From JAAYCI01 sp964550985 (GTDB lineage Bacteria > Bacillota > Clostridia > Oscillospirales > Ruminococcaceae), in contig CAZKBM010000003.1 of assembly GCA_964550985.1 (NCBI GenBank), positions 22,770-86,769 of the forward strand: a DNA stretch of 64,000 nt. The letters run 5' to 3'. The stretch's first letter is position 1, and every line of letters begins with the position of its first letter. The notes under the pieces were generated by a model. It saw only the letters and a list, made by a program, of their open reading frames with translations. It searched no databases and was not told where the DNA came from. Both the position numbers and the translations under genes were made by a program. Of this stretch, positions 1 to 8,828 are shown in pieces.

Positions 1-373
1 TTTCGCTTTGGGGCAAGCGGCGGTGGATGGCCAAATTTTCAGCCACAATATCCCCCACCTTCATGCGGGGGTTCAGGGCGGAATAAGGGTCCTGAAAAAT
101 CATCTGCGCCTTTTCTGCAAAGGCAAGGCGGGCTTTACGGTTTTGCAGATGAAGGGGCTGCCCGTGGAAATAAATGCTACCCTCTACTTTAGGATATACG
201 CCCATTATCATTTTAGCAAGGGTAGATTTGCCGCAGCCGGATTCCCCCACCACCCCAAGGCTCTCCCCCTGCCAGATGTCAAGGCTAACATCATGCAAAG
301 CTACGTTTTTTCTTTTCCCTTTTAAAGAAAAACTTTTGGACACATGCTCCAGCCGCAGTAAGGGTACTTTCAC
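1..373 (-). CDS. Oligopeptide/dipeptide ABC transporter ATPase, OppF/DppF-like (partial)
   Basis: This is the N-terminal third of an ABC ATPase that runs off the left edge of the window. Reading the minus strand from a GTG at 373 gives about 124 residues with a Walker A (GESGCGKST), and further on a Q-loop segment IFQDPYSALNPRMKVGD that is typical of the OppF/DppF family. The GTG overlaps the stop of the upstream oppD-like gene (GTGA, 4 bp), so the two are translationally coupled. The family energises import of peptides or nickel together with OppD. The signature and Walker B motifs lie outside the window, so completeness cannot be judged. Confidence 0.85.
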   Translation of the reverse strand, partial: MKVPLLRLEHVSKSFSLKGKRKNVALHDVSLDIWQGESLGVVGESGCGKSTLAKMIMGVYPKVEGSIYFHGQPLHLQNRKARLAFAEKAQMIFQDPYSALNPRMKVGDIVAENLAIHRRLPQSE

Positions 374-1359
374 TGTTTTTCCCCCTTCGGGCAATCTGGG
401 TGCCACAGCCAGCACGAAACGCTATGCCCCGCTTCTATCTCCCTTTCCTCCGGCGCCTCTTCGCAGCAAATTTGCCTGCATTCCTCGCAGCGGGGGGCAA
501 AGGGGCAGCCCACTGGGGGGCTTAGCAAATTGGGCGGCGCGCCTTTTATGGCGTATAACACATCGTTTGTGCCCCTTGTGGGCAAGCTGCGCAGCAAATT
601 TTGCGTATAGGGGTGCGCCGGGGAGGAAAACAATTTTTCCACACCGCTTTTTTCCACAATTTTACCCGCGTACATCACGGCAACCGTATCGGCCACACTG
701 GCCACAACGCTTAAATCGTGCGTAATAAGCAAAATGGCCGCGCCTGTTTGCCGCCGCACATTTTTTAGCAGGGTTAATATTTGTAGTTGAATGGTTGGGT
801 CCAAGGCCGTTGTGGGTTCATCGGCCAATAACAGCCGGGGCCCACAGGCCAGGGCCATAGCAATCATGGCCCTTTGGCGCATCCCGCCCGAGTACTGGTG
901 GGGGTACTGCTGTGCCCGCAGGGACGCCTTTGGTATCTGTACCAGTTCCAGCAGCCGCACCGCCTCTTTTTGGCAGGCCTCTCGGGTCATCTTTCCCCGC
1001 CGCAGCAGGGCCTCCGTCACCTGCTTTCCCACTTTCATAGTGGGGTTTAAGTAGGTAAGCGGATCCTGAAAAATCATCCCGGCCAGCCCACCGCGAATTT
1101 CCAGCATCTCTTTTTCAGAAGCAGCCAGTATATCCCGGCCCTCCAGCAGAAGTTCCTCGGCTTTTGTGCAAACACCAAGCTGGTCATCCAGCCGCAGCAT
1201 GGCCCTTGCGGTTACGCTTTTGCCACAGCCACTCTCGCCCACCAGCGCCAAAATCTCTCTGCTTTTCACCTCAAACGTTACGCCGCGCACGGCCTGCACC
1301 ACCCCGGCTGCAACACTAAAAGACACGTTTAGGTTTTTTACCCTTAACACTACGTCCAC
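370..1359 (-). CDS. Oligopeptide/dipeptide ABC transporter ATPase, OppD/DppD-like
   Basis: A 329-residue ABC ATPase of usual family length. It shows Walker A GESGCGKSVTARA near residue 40, Q-loop IFQDPLTYLNP, signature YSGGMRQRAMIAMALA, Walker B LLLADEPTTALD and the switch region ITHDLSVVA. The C-terminal oligopeptide-transporter extension contains GCPFAPRCEECRQICC, the cysteine-rich tail characteristic of OppD/DppD. The start is a GTG with GAGGAGG about 10 bases upstream. It overlaps the end of the permease gene before it by 44 bp and the next ATPase by 4 bp, so it belongs to one operon. Substrate (peptide, nickel or other) cannot be told from the ATPase. Confidence 0.92.
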   Translation of the reverse strand: MDVVLRVKNLNVSFSVAAGVVQAVRGVTFEVKSREILALVGESGCGKSVTARAMLRLDDQLGVCTKAEELLLEGRDILAASEKEMLEIRGGLAGMIFQDPLTYLNPTMKVGKQVTEALLRRGKMTREACQKEAVRLLELVQIPKASLRAQQYPHQYSGGMRQRAMIAMALACGPRLLLADEPTTALDPTIQLQILTLLKNVRRQTGAAILLITHDLSVVASVADTVAVMYAGKIVEKSGVEKLFSSPAHPYTQNLLRSLPTRGTNDVLYAIKGAPPNLLSPPVGCPFAPRCEECRQICCEEAPEEREIEAGHSVSCWLWHPDCPKGEKQ

Positions 1360-2320
1360 GCGGTGCAGTCCTCCTCACTTTGGGGTTCAGCACATCTTGC
1401 AGGCGGTCTCCCAGCAGGTTAAACGCCAGCATCAAAAGGCAGATAAACAGCCCCGGCACCGCCAGTTGCAGGGGATAGGTTTGAAACACGCTGGCCCCGT
1501 CTTTTATCATAACGCCTATGGAGGGGTAGGGCGGCGGCACCCCCATGCCCAGCATGGATAAAAACGCCTCGGTAAAAATGATGCCGGGGATATCCAGGCT
1601 GATGTGGACAATCATCAGCCCCAGCATATTGGGCAGCAGGTGTACAAAAATCATGCGCCAAAGGCCCGCCCCCATAATTTTGGCCGCCATATAAAAATCT
1701 TGCCTTTTTAGGGATAGCACCTGGCTGCGTACCAGCCTTGCCATACTCGTCCAGCCCACAAGGGAATAGGCCACAATCAGGGTGCCCACCCCACGTGGCA
1801 ATACCGCCATTAAAAGCAGCACCACAATCATATAGGGTATTCCGTTTACAATCTCCAGCAGCCGCATCATCACAGTATCTGCACCGCCGCCCAAATAGCC
1901 CGAAATGCAGCCATATAAAGTGCCCGCCACGCAGTCAATCAGGGCCACTGCCCCCGCTACGGTTAAAGAAATTCTGGCCCCATACCAAAGCCTGGTGAAG
2001 ATGTCCCGCCCCAGATGGTCGGTGCCAAAAATATGGGTAAAGCCGCTGGCGGGGTCTTTGCTAAAAAAGGGTTGGTTTGTAAAGGTAATGTTTTGCTCGG
2101 CATAACTAAACGGGCAAAAAAAAGGTATGAGCACCGCGCCCAATACCAGCGCCACAATTACAACCAAAAAAAATACCGCCGCGGGGCTTTGCACAAACAG
2201 CTTCGCCGTCTCCCGCCCAAAGCCCTGGGATTTACCTGCCTCAGCGCTTTCCATCAAGGGGCCTGTTTGTAACTTTTTTACAAAGCGGCTTGCCGGTATT
2301 TTACGGCCTGCCTCACTCAT
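1316..2320 (-). CDS. Peptide/nickel-type ABC transporter permease, OppC/DppC-like
   Basis: About 334 residues of an inner-membrane permease. One N-terminal membrane segment (AAVFFLVVIVALVLGAVLIP) precedes a large loop with the motif FGTDHLGRDIFTRLWYGARISL, which is diagnostic of the OppC/DppC group. The MetI-type domain with the EAA-like loop (EAFLSMLGMGVPPPYPSIG) follows near the C-terminus. The ATG at 2320 is preceded by GGGGGGGACGAAG. It overlaps the 3' end of the OppB-like gene by 8 bp. A longer reading from a TTG at 2335 is possible but less likely. Confidence 0.92.
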   Translation of the reverse strand: MSEAGRKIPASRFVKKLQTGPLMESAEAGKSQGFGRETAKLFVQSPAAVFFLVVIVALVLGAVLIPFFCPFSYAEQNITFTNQPFFSKDPASGFTHIFGTDHLGRDIFTRLWYGARISLTVAGAVALIDCVAGTLYGCISGYLGGGADTVMMRLLEIVNGIPYMIVVLLLMAVLPRGVGTLIVAYSLVGWTSMARLVRSQVLSLKRQDFYMAAKIMGAGLWRMIFVHLLPNMLGLMIVHISLDIPGIIFTEAFLSMLGMGVPPPYPSIGVMIKDGASVFQTYPLQLAVPGLFICLLMLAFNLLGDRLQDVLNPKVRRTAPRGRSVKGKKPKRVF

Positions 2321-3269
2321 CTTCGTCCCCCCCAAGCTTTATGCGCGGGTCCACCAGGCTGTGCGCAATATCAACCGCCAGGTTGCACAGCACCAAAAAG
2401 CTACCAAAAAACAAGGTGGTGCCCACAATTACAGGGTAATCGCTGGCCTGAACAGACTCGACAAAATATTTGCCCAACCCCGGTATGGAGAAGATGCTTT
2501 CGACAGCAAAAGCGCCGGTAAGCAGCACGGCTATCATGGGGCCTAGCACCGTAACAACGGGCATAATAGCGTTGCGCATACAGTGGTGCAACACAATTTG
2601 GCGCCGGGTTAGCCCCTTAACCCGCGCCGTGCTGATATAATCCTGCCCCAGCACCTCCAGCATACTGGAGCGCATGAGGCGGCTAACCACGGCAATGGTG
2701 CCAAAGGCCAGCGCAAAGGCGGGCAGTATCTTGCTGTTTTCGCCCGCCCAGCCCACAATGGGGAAGATGTGTATACCCGTTAACTGGTATAGCTTCACCC
2801 CCAAAAAGTACTGCAGCAGCGCCCCCATGATAAACGATGGGATAGACACCCCCAAAAGCGCGATGAGCATAACGCCGGTATCCCAGGGCCTGCCGTGGTT
2901 TAAAGCAGCCGCAACACCCAGCAGAAGGCCCATGAGCAGGGCAAATAACAAAGCGCGCAGCCCCAAATCAAGCGAGACGGGGAAGGCGCTGGCAATAATG
3001 CTGGTAACCTGCCTGCCCGAAGAGATGGAACTGCCCAAATCACCGCGCAAAATGTTCCCAAGGTAGATGGTGTATTGCTCCAGCACGGGTTTATCCAGCC
3101 CATACTTTGCCGTAAGGGCCTCTTGAACAGCCGGTTTGATGGATTTATTGCCCGAAAATGGCGCGCCGGGAAGCATGTGCATCAGCAAAAAAGTGATGGT
3201 GATGAGGATAAAGACGGTGAGAAAGGAATAGAACAGACGCTTTAGGATATACTGTACCTGAAGCTTCAA
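2313..3269 (-). CDS. Peptide/nickel-type ABC transporter permease, OppB/DppB-like
   Basis: A 318-residue permease with the family's N-terminus (YILKRLFYSFLTVFILITITFLL) followed by the conserved MLPGAPF segment and a MetI-type domain with the loop DYISTARVKGLTRRQIVLHH. Five to six membrane helices are visible. The start appears to be TTG just after AGGGGGGAAGG, with short spacing, so the exact start is less certain than the gene. It lies 50 bp after the binding-protein gene and overlaps the OppC-like gene. It should form the transmembrane pore with OppC. Confidence 0.91.
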   Translation of the reverse strand: MKLQVQYILKRLFYSFLTVFILITITFLLMHMLPGAPFSGNKSIKPAVQEALTAKYGLDKPVLEQYTIYLGNILRGDLGSSISSGRQVTSIIASAFPVSLDLGLRALLFALLMGLLLGVAAALNHGRPWDTGVMLIALLGVSIPSFIMGALLQYFLGVKLYQLTGIHIFPIVGWAGENSKILPAFALAFGTIAVVSRLMRSSMLEVLGQDYISTARVKGLTRRQIVLHHCMRNAIMPVVTVLGPMIAVLLTGAFAVESIFSIPGLGKYFVESVQASDYPVIVGTTLFFGSFLVLCNLAVDIAHSLVDPRIKLGGDEDE

Positions 3270-3319
3270 AGCCTTCCCCCCTATCCCTTGCCATTTTCCC
3301 CGTCTGCTGTATCACTGCA

Positions 3320-4993
3320 TCACTGGGCCGCAATGGCAGCGCCATCGATTACATTAAAATACTGGAAGGGCGTGCGCACTAGCCCCTGAAGCTTATTGGA
3401 AACGGCATAGGTGGTGCAGGTAAAATACATCGGCCCCACGGCCATGTCTTCCAGCAAAATCCCCTCAGCCTGTATCATCAGGTCCTGCTTTTTCTGGGGG
3501 TCCGCCTCTGTTCCAGCCGCGGCCACCAACTGGTCATACTCGGCATTGGCGTAGCCCATCTCGTTCTCCGCAGTAAAAAACTTCAACATGCTCATGGCCG
3601 TGTTATCCGCACAGGTGTTTACTTCCACACTGATATTGAAGTCTCCATTTGCCTTTGCCTCTTGTAAGGCGCCCCAGGGCTGGGCGTTTACCGTTACGTT
3701 AAGCCCCAGGTTTTGCTGCCACTGCTGCTGTATATAGGCCGCCTGGTTTTGGCTATAGGGGGTATTTCCCACATCCAGCGTCAGGCTTATTTCATCAGCG
3801 GTCACGCCCAGTTCCGCCAAAGCCGTTTCAAAGCTGGCCTTGGCCTTTTCCAAATCGTAGGCAAACAGGCTGCCGCGGGCGCTTGCATAGGTTTGGCCCC
3901 CTGCCCCGGCAACGGTGGAGGGAATTAAGCCATCGGCCACAACCGAGCCATCTGCAATGACATTATCCAGCAAACTTTGCACGTCAATGGAATAAGCCAG
4001 CGCCTGACGCAGGTTTTTGTTTGCCAGATACTGATTGTTTGCATTAAAACCGAGATACCAGGATGCGCCGTCAAAATAGGTATCCAGCGCAGCTTCATCC
4101 TTTTCCTTCACCTGGGCAATTTGTTCACTGTACAGGTTGCTCAGGTCTATTTCCCCGGTCATAAAGGCATTCAAACGGGTGTTGGCATCCGCCAGCATCA
4201 CCAGCTTGATCTTGGGTATCTGCACCTTGGCGGCACCGTGGTAGCTGTCTGATTTTTCCAGCGAGATATGGTCATCATGCACCCACTCGGTAATGCGGTA
4301 TGCGCCGTTGGTCAGCAGAGTGTCCGCCTCTTTCGCATAGGCCTCTGCCCCTGCGGCTTCATAGGCTTTTTGGTTAACCGGGAGATAGGACGGCCTGCTT
4401 AAAAAGAACAGGCCTTCGGCCTCGGGCATGGGGCGGGCCCACTCAATTTTAATCGTATGGTCATCCACCACTTCAATCCCAAGTTCGCTCTCTTCGGCCT
4501 CGCCCTGGTAAAAAGCCTCGGCGTTTTTGATGTTTTCATACAAAAACGCCGCCAAAGGCGCCCCTGTCTCGGGTTTTAACTGCGTTACCCAGGCAAAATA
4601 ATAGTCTCCGGCGGTAACGGGGTCTCCGTTTGCCCAAAGCGCGTCCTCACGCAGATGTACCGTATACACGGTACTGTCCTCACTGATTTCCCAGCTCTCG
4701 GCCAAATCAGCCACCGGTTTATCGTTTTGGTCAAGCCTGGTAAGGCCCGATACACACTGGGCCAGAATACCCATGGCAATCACATCATTGGTAAGCATGG
4801 AGTTCATCTCCATTGGCTCGGCGGTAATGTCCAAAACCACCGTATCATTGCCGGGTGTGCCGGGGAAACTCACGGCGGTTTGGCTTCCCCCCGCCTGTGC
4901 GGGCTGGCCGCCTGTTGCCGCCTGCCCGCAAGACGCAAGGCTTACCAGCAAAAGCAAACTGGCTACCGCCGCAATTCCTCTATTTCTCTTCAT
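3320..4993 (-). CDS. Peptide/nickel-type ABC transporter substrate-binding lipoprotein (SBP family 5, OppA-like)
   Basis: About 557 residues, the usual size of family-5 binding proteins. The ATG at 4993 is chosen because AGGAAGG lies upstream and the protein then begins with a lipoprotein signal: MKRNRG, a hydrophobic stretch, and the lipobox LASC with cysteine at about residue 22. The mature part contains the family features DLAESWEISEDSTVYTVHLR near its start and RQALAYSID in the middle. It is the first gene of the operon and lies outside the cell membrane as a lipid-anchored receptor feeding the OppB/OppC pore. Peptides are the commonest ligands of this family; nickel, heme or sugars are alternatives. 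Confidence 0.92.
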   Translation of the reverse strand: MKRNRGIAAVASLLLLVSLASCGQAATGGQPAQAGGSQTAVSFPGTPGNDTVVLDITAEPMEMNSMLTNDVIAMGILAQCVSGLTRLDQNDKPVADLAESWEISEDSTVYTVHLREDALWANGDPVTAGDYYFAWVTQLKPETGAPLAAFLYENIKNAEAFYQGEAEESELGIEVVDDHTIKIEWARPMPEAEGLFFLSRPSYLPVNQKAYEAAGAEAYAKEADTLLTNGAYRITEWVHDDHISLEKSDSYHGAAKVQIPKIKLVMLADANTRLNAFMTGEIDLSNLYSEQIAQVKEKDEAALDTYFDGASWYLGFNANNQYLANKNLRQALAYSIDVQSLLDNVIADGSVVADGLIPSTVAGAGGQTYASARGSLFAYDLEKAKASFETALAELGVTADEISLTLDVGNTPYSQNQAAYIQQQWQQNLGLNVTVNAQPWGALQEAKANGDFNISVEVNTCADNTAMSMLKFFTAENEMGYANAEYDQLVAAAGTEADPQKKQDLMIQAEGILLEDMAVGPMYFTCTTYAVSNKLQGLVRTPFQYFNVIDGAAIAAQ

Positions 4994-5054
4994 CTCGGTT
5001 ATATCCTTCCTGTTTCTATGGCAAATAACCTTAGCGCTGGCCACAACGCCATAT

Positions 5055-5083
5055 ACTATACAAGTACTATTTTTTGCTGTAAA
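5055..5083 (-). promoter_or_regulatory. Promoter of the opp-like operon
   Basis: On the minus strand a TTTACA (5083-5078) and a TATAGT (5060-5055) are separated by 17 bp, close to the sigma-A consensus. The site lies 62 bp upstream of the binding-protein start codon. The rest of 5084-5294 holds nothing recognised. Confidence 0.6.
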
Positions 5084-5294
5084 TGATCGCTTGGATATTT
5101 ACATAATTATATCCAAAATAGGGTAAAATGGCAAGTTGATGGCGGCTCTATTACAGAGGTGTAATCTGCAAATTTTTACATTTTTTGCCAAATACTTTGC
5201 CGCTATTATCTTCTTGGCTTAGGTCCGTCTCATTTTTTTGCCACATTTTTTGCCCACAGCCGGCACAGGGCTATAAAACGCCTTCAAACACCCC

Positions 5295-5342
5295 CAGGGC
5301 GTCAAAAAAAGCCACCCTTCGGCAGCTTTTTTTGACGCCCTG
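5295..5342 (-). terminator. Hairpin terminator after the VOC gene
   Basis: Two perfectly complementary 18-bp arms (5295-5312 and 5325-5342) enclose a 12-base loop. An A7 tract in one arm and a T7 tract in the other sit around a GC-rich core, giving a terminator shape in both directions. It lies between the VOC gene (ending at 5552) and the opp promoter, so it would stop minus-strand readthrough into opp. Confidence 0.65.
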
Positions 5343-5375
5343 CAATAAACCATTATGGCAAAGCGGGCACTACCC

Positions 5376-5537
5376 ACAGCATTTGAACAAATGTTTTACA
5401 CAGCAAGCGCCGAGCAAAAACAGATTTAGGCAAGGCGCAAAATGATAGGAATGCTTTTGGCATTGCAAAATTTGTAGGCGAAGCATAAAACTGTTTTTGC
5501 CGGTACGGTGTGTAAGTTATTTGTGAAAATGCTGTAA
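5376..5537 (+). repeat. 162-bp hairpin-forming repeat, copy E
   Basis: An intergenic element ending in near-matching inverted termini (ACAGCATTTGAACAAAT at the left; the right end read on the other strand gives ACAGCATTTTCACAAAT). A second inverted pair, GCAAAAACAG and CTGTTTTTGC, lies inside. A nearly identical copy in the opposite orientation is at 33404-33566; by eye only about two internal bases and the last few end bases differ. No coding capacity is seen. It is shaped like a MITE, but no target duplication was recognised. Confidence 0.8.
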
Positions 5538-5551
5538 TTGGGTTTACCCAC

Positions 5552-5989
5552 TTATGGCCCTGGGTACATCGCCGCTCCGTCGTCCAGGTTTAGCTGCCAG
5601 GTAATGCCAAAGGGGTCGGTAACCATGCCGTACAGGGTGCTCCAGAAGGTTTTTTGCAGTTCCATTTCCACCGTTCCACCCTGTTTTAAACCCTCAAAAA
5701 CCCGGCGCATATCGGCTTCTTTTTCAAAACCCACCACGGGGCTTATGTGGCTGCCTAGCTGATACTCCATCCCCGGGGGCACGTCACAAAACATCACAAT
5801 TTCGCCGCCAATGGGCAGGCCGGTGTACATCACCAAATTTTCTACCCCGGGGGCCGCAGGCATACCGGCATCACTCGGGGCATCTGCATAGGTTAAAAAC
5901 TTGGGCTGTTCCAAACCAAAAGCTTCGGCATAAAAAGTAACGGCTTCCCGGCAGTTTCCGTTAAAACTAATAAAAGCGCTGAATGACAT
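5552..5989 (-). CDS. VOC-superfamily protein, PhnB/glyoxalase-like
   Basis: A 145-residue protein resembling the PhnB-like branch of the vicinal-oxygen-chelate (glyoxalase/bleomycin-resistance) superfamily. It begins MSFSAFISFNGNCREAVTFYAEAFG, the usual opening of these proteins, and ends with DPFGITWQLNL, the conserved last strand. The ribosome site GAAAGGAGGG is 7 bases before the ATG. Family members bind small ligands or metals, and many have no known substrate; nothing here fixes one. It stands alone between a terminator and tRNA-Gly. Confidence 0.85.
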   Translation of the reverse strand: MSFSAFISFNGNCREAVTFYAEAFGLEQPKFLTYADAPSDAGMPAAPGVENLVMYTGLPIGGEIVMFCDVPPGMEYQLGSHISPVVGFEKEADMRRVFEGLKQGGTVEMELQKTFWSTLYGMVTDPFGITWQLNLDDGAAMYPGP

Positions 5990-6139
5990 TTTATTACCCT
6001 CCTTTCAAGGTAGCAACAGTATAGCATAACTTTTGAAGAAAAAAGTCGGATTATGTTTCCCTTTTTACTGAAAGGGTACTGCCTTTATTGGGGGCAAACT
6101 GCTGGGCAACAAAGCGGCGGGAGATGGCGGAGAAAATGA

Positions 6140-6178
6140 CGAGACCCCGGGGCAGCAGTAGCCTCGGGGTCTCGTTTT
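6140..6178. terminator. GC-rich terminator hairpin
   Basis: A 13-bp stem (CGAGACCCCG at 6140-6149 pairs with CGGGGTCTCG at 6165-6174, extended inward with one wobble) is followed by TTTT on the plus strand. It sits downstream of tRNA-Gly read on the minus strand and upstream of the VOC gene. It most likely ends the tRNA transcript although the T-run is better on the plus strand. Confidence 0.55.
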
Positions 6179-6210
6179 GTGAGTGTGGTAGTTTGTGTGG
6201 TACTAACAAT

Positions 6211-6249
6211 AAAATACACGACAAATCTTATCGATTCATCGTGTATTTT
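6211..6249 (-). terminator. AT-rich inverted repeat directly 3' of tRNA-Gly
   Basis: Perfect 11-bp arms (AAAATACACGA at 6211-6221 and its complement at 6239-6249) with a 17-base loop start only 3 bases beyond the encoded CCA end of the tRNA. A U-rich tail follows on the minus strand. It could be a weak terminator or a 3'-processing signal working with the stronger hairpin beyond it. Confidence 0.4.
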
Positions 6250-6252
6250 AAT

Positions 6253-6326
6253 TGGAGCGGACGATGGGAATCGAACCCACAAAGCCAGCTTGGAAGGCTG
6301 GGGTTTTACCACTAAACTACGTCCGC
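6253..6326 (-). tRNA. tRNA-Gly (anticodon TCC)
   Basis: The minus strand folds as a cloverleaf. GCGGACG pairs with CGTCCGC in the acceptor stem; the anticodon stem CCAGC/GCTGG holds the loop CTTCCAA (anticodon TCC); the T-arm contains GGTTCGATTCC. A discriminator T and an encoded CCA end the gene. It reads GGA glycine codons. Confidence 0.95.
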
Positions 6327-6363
6327 AGGGCCTGCCACAGGCTTGCCCGCGGCAGTACTTATT

Positions 6364-6393
6364 AGAATACAGTAGGCAAAGCAAATTTGTCAA
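6364..6393 (-). promoter_or_regulatory. Promoter of tRNA-Gly, overlapping the clpE stop
   Basis: A perfect TTGACA (6393-6388) and a TATTCT (6369-6364) are 18 bp apart on the minus strand, 38 bp before the tRNA. The -35 box overlaps the last codons of clpE, so the tRNA can be made independently of the Clp gene. Confidence 0.6.
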
Positions 6394-8690
6394 GAGAAGG
6401 AGACGTCAATTTCCTCACCGCTTGCCCCCACGCGGATGCGTTCCAGCTTTTGGTTGCTCAAAATACCGTCGGCAATTTTGTCCTCCACCTCTTTGCGTAT
6501 CACCCGGCGCAGGTCACGCGCGCCAAACTGGCCGCCTTTGGCCTTTTCACACAGTGCGCGCAGCGCTTCGGTATCCCACGAGAGGGCAATCTCCTTGTTG
6601 CGCAGCGGCGCTTCGTACTCGCCCAGCATCAGGGCGGCCACGCGGTTCAAATCTTCGGGCGTCAGGGGGCTAAAGGCTATCACCTCATCCACCCGGCTCA
6701 AAAACTCCGGCCGTAAAAACTCTTTCAAGGCCTTCATGCTTTTGTCGCGGCTGGCCTCGGCCACCGTTTTATCAAAACCCAGGCTGGCCGTACGGTCGGC
6801 CGAGCCGGCATTCGAGGTCATGCAGATAACGGTGTTTTCAAAACTCACCGCCCGGCCCTGGGCGTCGTTAATTTTCCCCTCGTCCAAAATTTGCAGCAGG
6901 ATATTCATCACATCGGGGTGGGCCTTTTCAATCTCATCAAACAGCACCACGCTATAGGGCCTGCGGCGCACCTTTTCGGTAAGCTGGCCGGCCTCGTCGT
7001 AACCCACATAACCGGGGGGCGAGCCTATGAGCCTGCTGACGGCGTGTTTTTCCATAAATTCACTCATATCCAGGCGAATCAGCGGGTCGACGGAATCGAA
7101 CAAATCGAAGGCAAGCTGTTTGACCAGTTCGGTTTTGCCAACGCCCGTGGGGCCCACAAAGATAAAGCTGGCCGGGCGGCGGCGGCCATTGATATCCGCC
7201 CGCGCGCGTTTAATGGCGGCCGCCACAAGATGCACGGCCTCGTTCTGGCCTATCACCTTTTTGCACAGGCGTTCTTCCAGCTTCGCCAGTTTCTCGTACT
7301 CGTTTTCCTCAATTTTTAAGGCGGGTATCCCCGTCCACAGTTCAATCACCTTGGCCACGTCGGCCATGGTCACCTCAATTTTATCCACGGCGGCCTTTAA
7401 TTCGCCCGCGCCGGGCAACAAGCGGGCAATCTCACTTTTTACCTGGGCCAGGCGCTCATAGTCGGGGTCTTTCTGCTGCTCCAGCTCCTGTTCTTCCTCC
7501 CGCAGTACCGCCAAGTTCTTTTCGGCGTCCTGCCACTCGGTAATTTGGGGGTGGCGCAGGCTGCAACAGGCGCTGGCCTCGTCTAATAGGTCAATGGCTT
7601 TATCGGGCAAAAAGCGGTCGGTGATATACCGCTCAGACAAGCGCACCGCCTGGTCCACAATCTGGGCGCTCACCTTTACGTGGTGGTGCGCCTCGTAATA
7701 TTCCTTTACGCCCATCAGCACCTTCACCGTGTCGTCCAGGCTGGGCTCTTCCACTTTAATGGGCTGGAAGCGGCGCTCCAGTGCCTGGTCTTTTTCAATA
7801 TGCTTACGGTACTCGGCAAAGGTGGTGGCCCCTATTACCTGAATTTCCCCGCGGGAGAGGGCGGGCTTTAAAATATTGGCCGCGTTCATGGCCCCCTCGC
7901 TATCGCCCGCGCCGGTGATATTGTGCACTTCATCAATGAACAAAATCACATTCCCGGCGCTTTTTACCTCGCTGATTAAACCCTTCACCCGGCTTTCAAA
8001 CTGCCCGCGGAACTGGGTGCCCGCCACAAGGCCGGTCAAATCCAGCAGGTAAATCTCTTTATCCTTCAGGCGGCTGGGCACCTCCCCCGCTGTAATGCGC
8101 AGGGCAATGCCCTCGGCAATGGCGGTTTTGCCCACGCCGGCCTCGCCTATCAGGCAGGGGTTGTTTTTTTGCCTGCGAGAGAGGATTTGTATGGTGCGAT
8201 ATATCTCCCTGTCCCGCCCAATAATCCTGTCCAGCTTGCCATCGGCGGCTTTTTGGGTCAGGTTTTCGCAATAGGTATCCAAAAACTTGCGTTTGGGGGG
8301 CTTGCCGTTTTTGGCCTTGTTTTTATCCTGCTGGTTTTTTTCTCTGGGGTCCTCTTTTTGCTGGCCGCCAAACACAAAGGGGAAGGTGGCGCTGGTGCCT
8401 GGCTGGAAATCCTCCTCTTCCCCTGCGTCCTCCTCGGCGGCCTCGCCCCCGGCCATGGGGCCCTGCAAGGCGGCAAGGCCGTCTTCGCCCACAAACCCGG
8501 CAAAGCGCTCTTCCAAGCTCTCCAGGTCGCCATCCGATATTCCGAACTGTTTAATCATATCGTCCACGGGTTTAATGCCCAAATCATGGGCACAGGTCAG
8601 GCAATAGCCGTCGCTGTGGCTCTCTTCCCCCTCCATGCGCTGGATGAAGACGATAGCCGGCCGTTTTTTACATTTTTTACACATCATCAT
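6390..8690 (-). CDS. clpE: ATP-dependent Clp protease ATP-binding subunit, ClpE-type
   Basis: A 766-residue HSP100 unfoldase. The N-terminus has two CxxC pairs (C4/C7 and C30/C33), the zinc-finger domain that separates ClpE from ClpC. The first AAA+ domain has Walker A GEAGVGKT at about 182-189 and Walker B VILFIDEVH at about 248-256. A middle coiled region lies around 385-430. The second AAA+ domain has GPTGVGKT at about 513-520 and VVLFDEIEKAHPDV. A loop LGF at about 637-639 matches the ClpP-docking tripeptide, so it probably feeds substrates to ClpP, which is not in this window. A Glu/Asp-rich, low-complexity linker lies at 80-130. Its own promoter is upstream; no CtsR heptad repeats were seen near it. 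Confidence 0.9.
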   Translation of the reverse strand: MMMCKKCKKRPAIVFIQRMEGEESHSDGYCLTCAHDLGIKPVDDMIKQFGISDGDLESLEERFAGFVGEDGLAALQGPMAGGEAAEEDAGEEEDFQPGTSATFPFVFGGQQKEDPREKNQQDKNKAKNGKPPKRKFLDTYCENLTQKAADGKLDRIIGRDREIYRTIQILSRRQKNNPCLIGEAGVGKTAIAEGIALRITAGEVPSRLKDKEIYLLDLTGLVAGTQFRGQFESRVKGLISEVKSAGNVILFIDEVHNITGAGDSEGAMNAANILKPALSRGEIQVIGATTFAEYRKHIEKDQALERRFQPIKVEEPSLDDTVKVLMGVKEYYEAHHHVKVSAQIVDQAVRLSERYITDRFLPDKAIDLLDEASACCSLRHPQITEWQDAEKNLAVLREEEQELEQQKDPDYERLAQVKSEIARLLPGAGELKAAVDKIEVTMADVAKVIELWTGIPALKIEENEYEKLAKLEERLCKKVIGQNEAVHLVAAAIKRARADINGRRRPASFIFVGPTGVGKTELVKQLAFDLFDSVDPLIRLDMSEFMEKHAVSRLIGSPPGYVGYDEAGQLTEKVRRRPYSVVLFDEIEKAHPDVMNILLQILDEGKINDAQGRAVSFENTVICMTSNAGSADRTASLGFDKTVAEASRDKSMKALKEFLRPEFLSRVDEVIAFSPLTPEDLNRVAALMLGEYEAPLRNKEIALSWDTEALRALCEKAKGGQFGARDLRRVIRKEVEDKIADGILSNQKLERIRVGASGEEIDVSFS

Positions 8691-8828
8691 TTTTTAACGC
8701 CTTTCTTCTGCGCTTTGGGCGCCGCTGTGGCTGGGCATCTGGCCGCCACCCCTGCGTCTTATACAGTATACCACTAGGATATGGAATCTCTGTGACAAAA
8801 CGATGAATCCTCTTCTACCTCAAGGTTT

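Noticed and set aside
174..725. Plus-strand open frames across the opp, clpE, ruv, gcv and GH127 genes
   Set aside because: They are complementary to well-supported minus-strand genes, lack ribosome sites and show no recognisable protein family.
1..5044. Specific nickel or dipeptide assignment for the ABC operon
   Set aside because: The binding protein is family 5, which covers peptides, nickel, heme and sugars; no residue pattern seen here decides between them.
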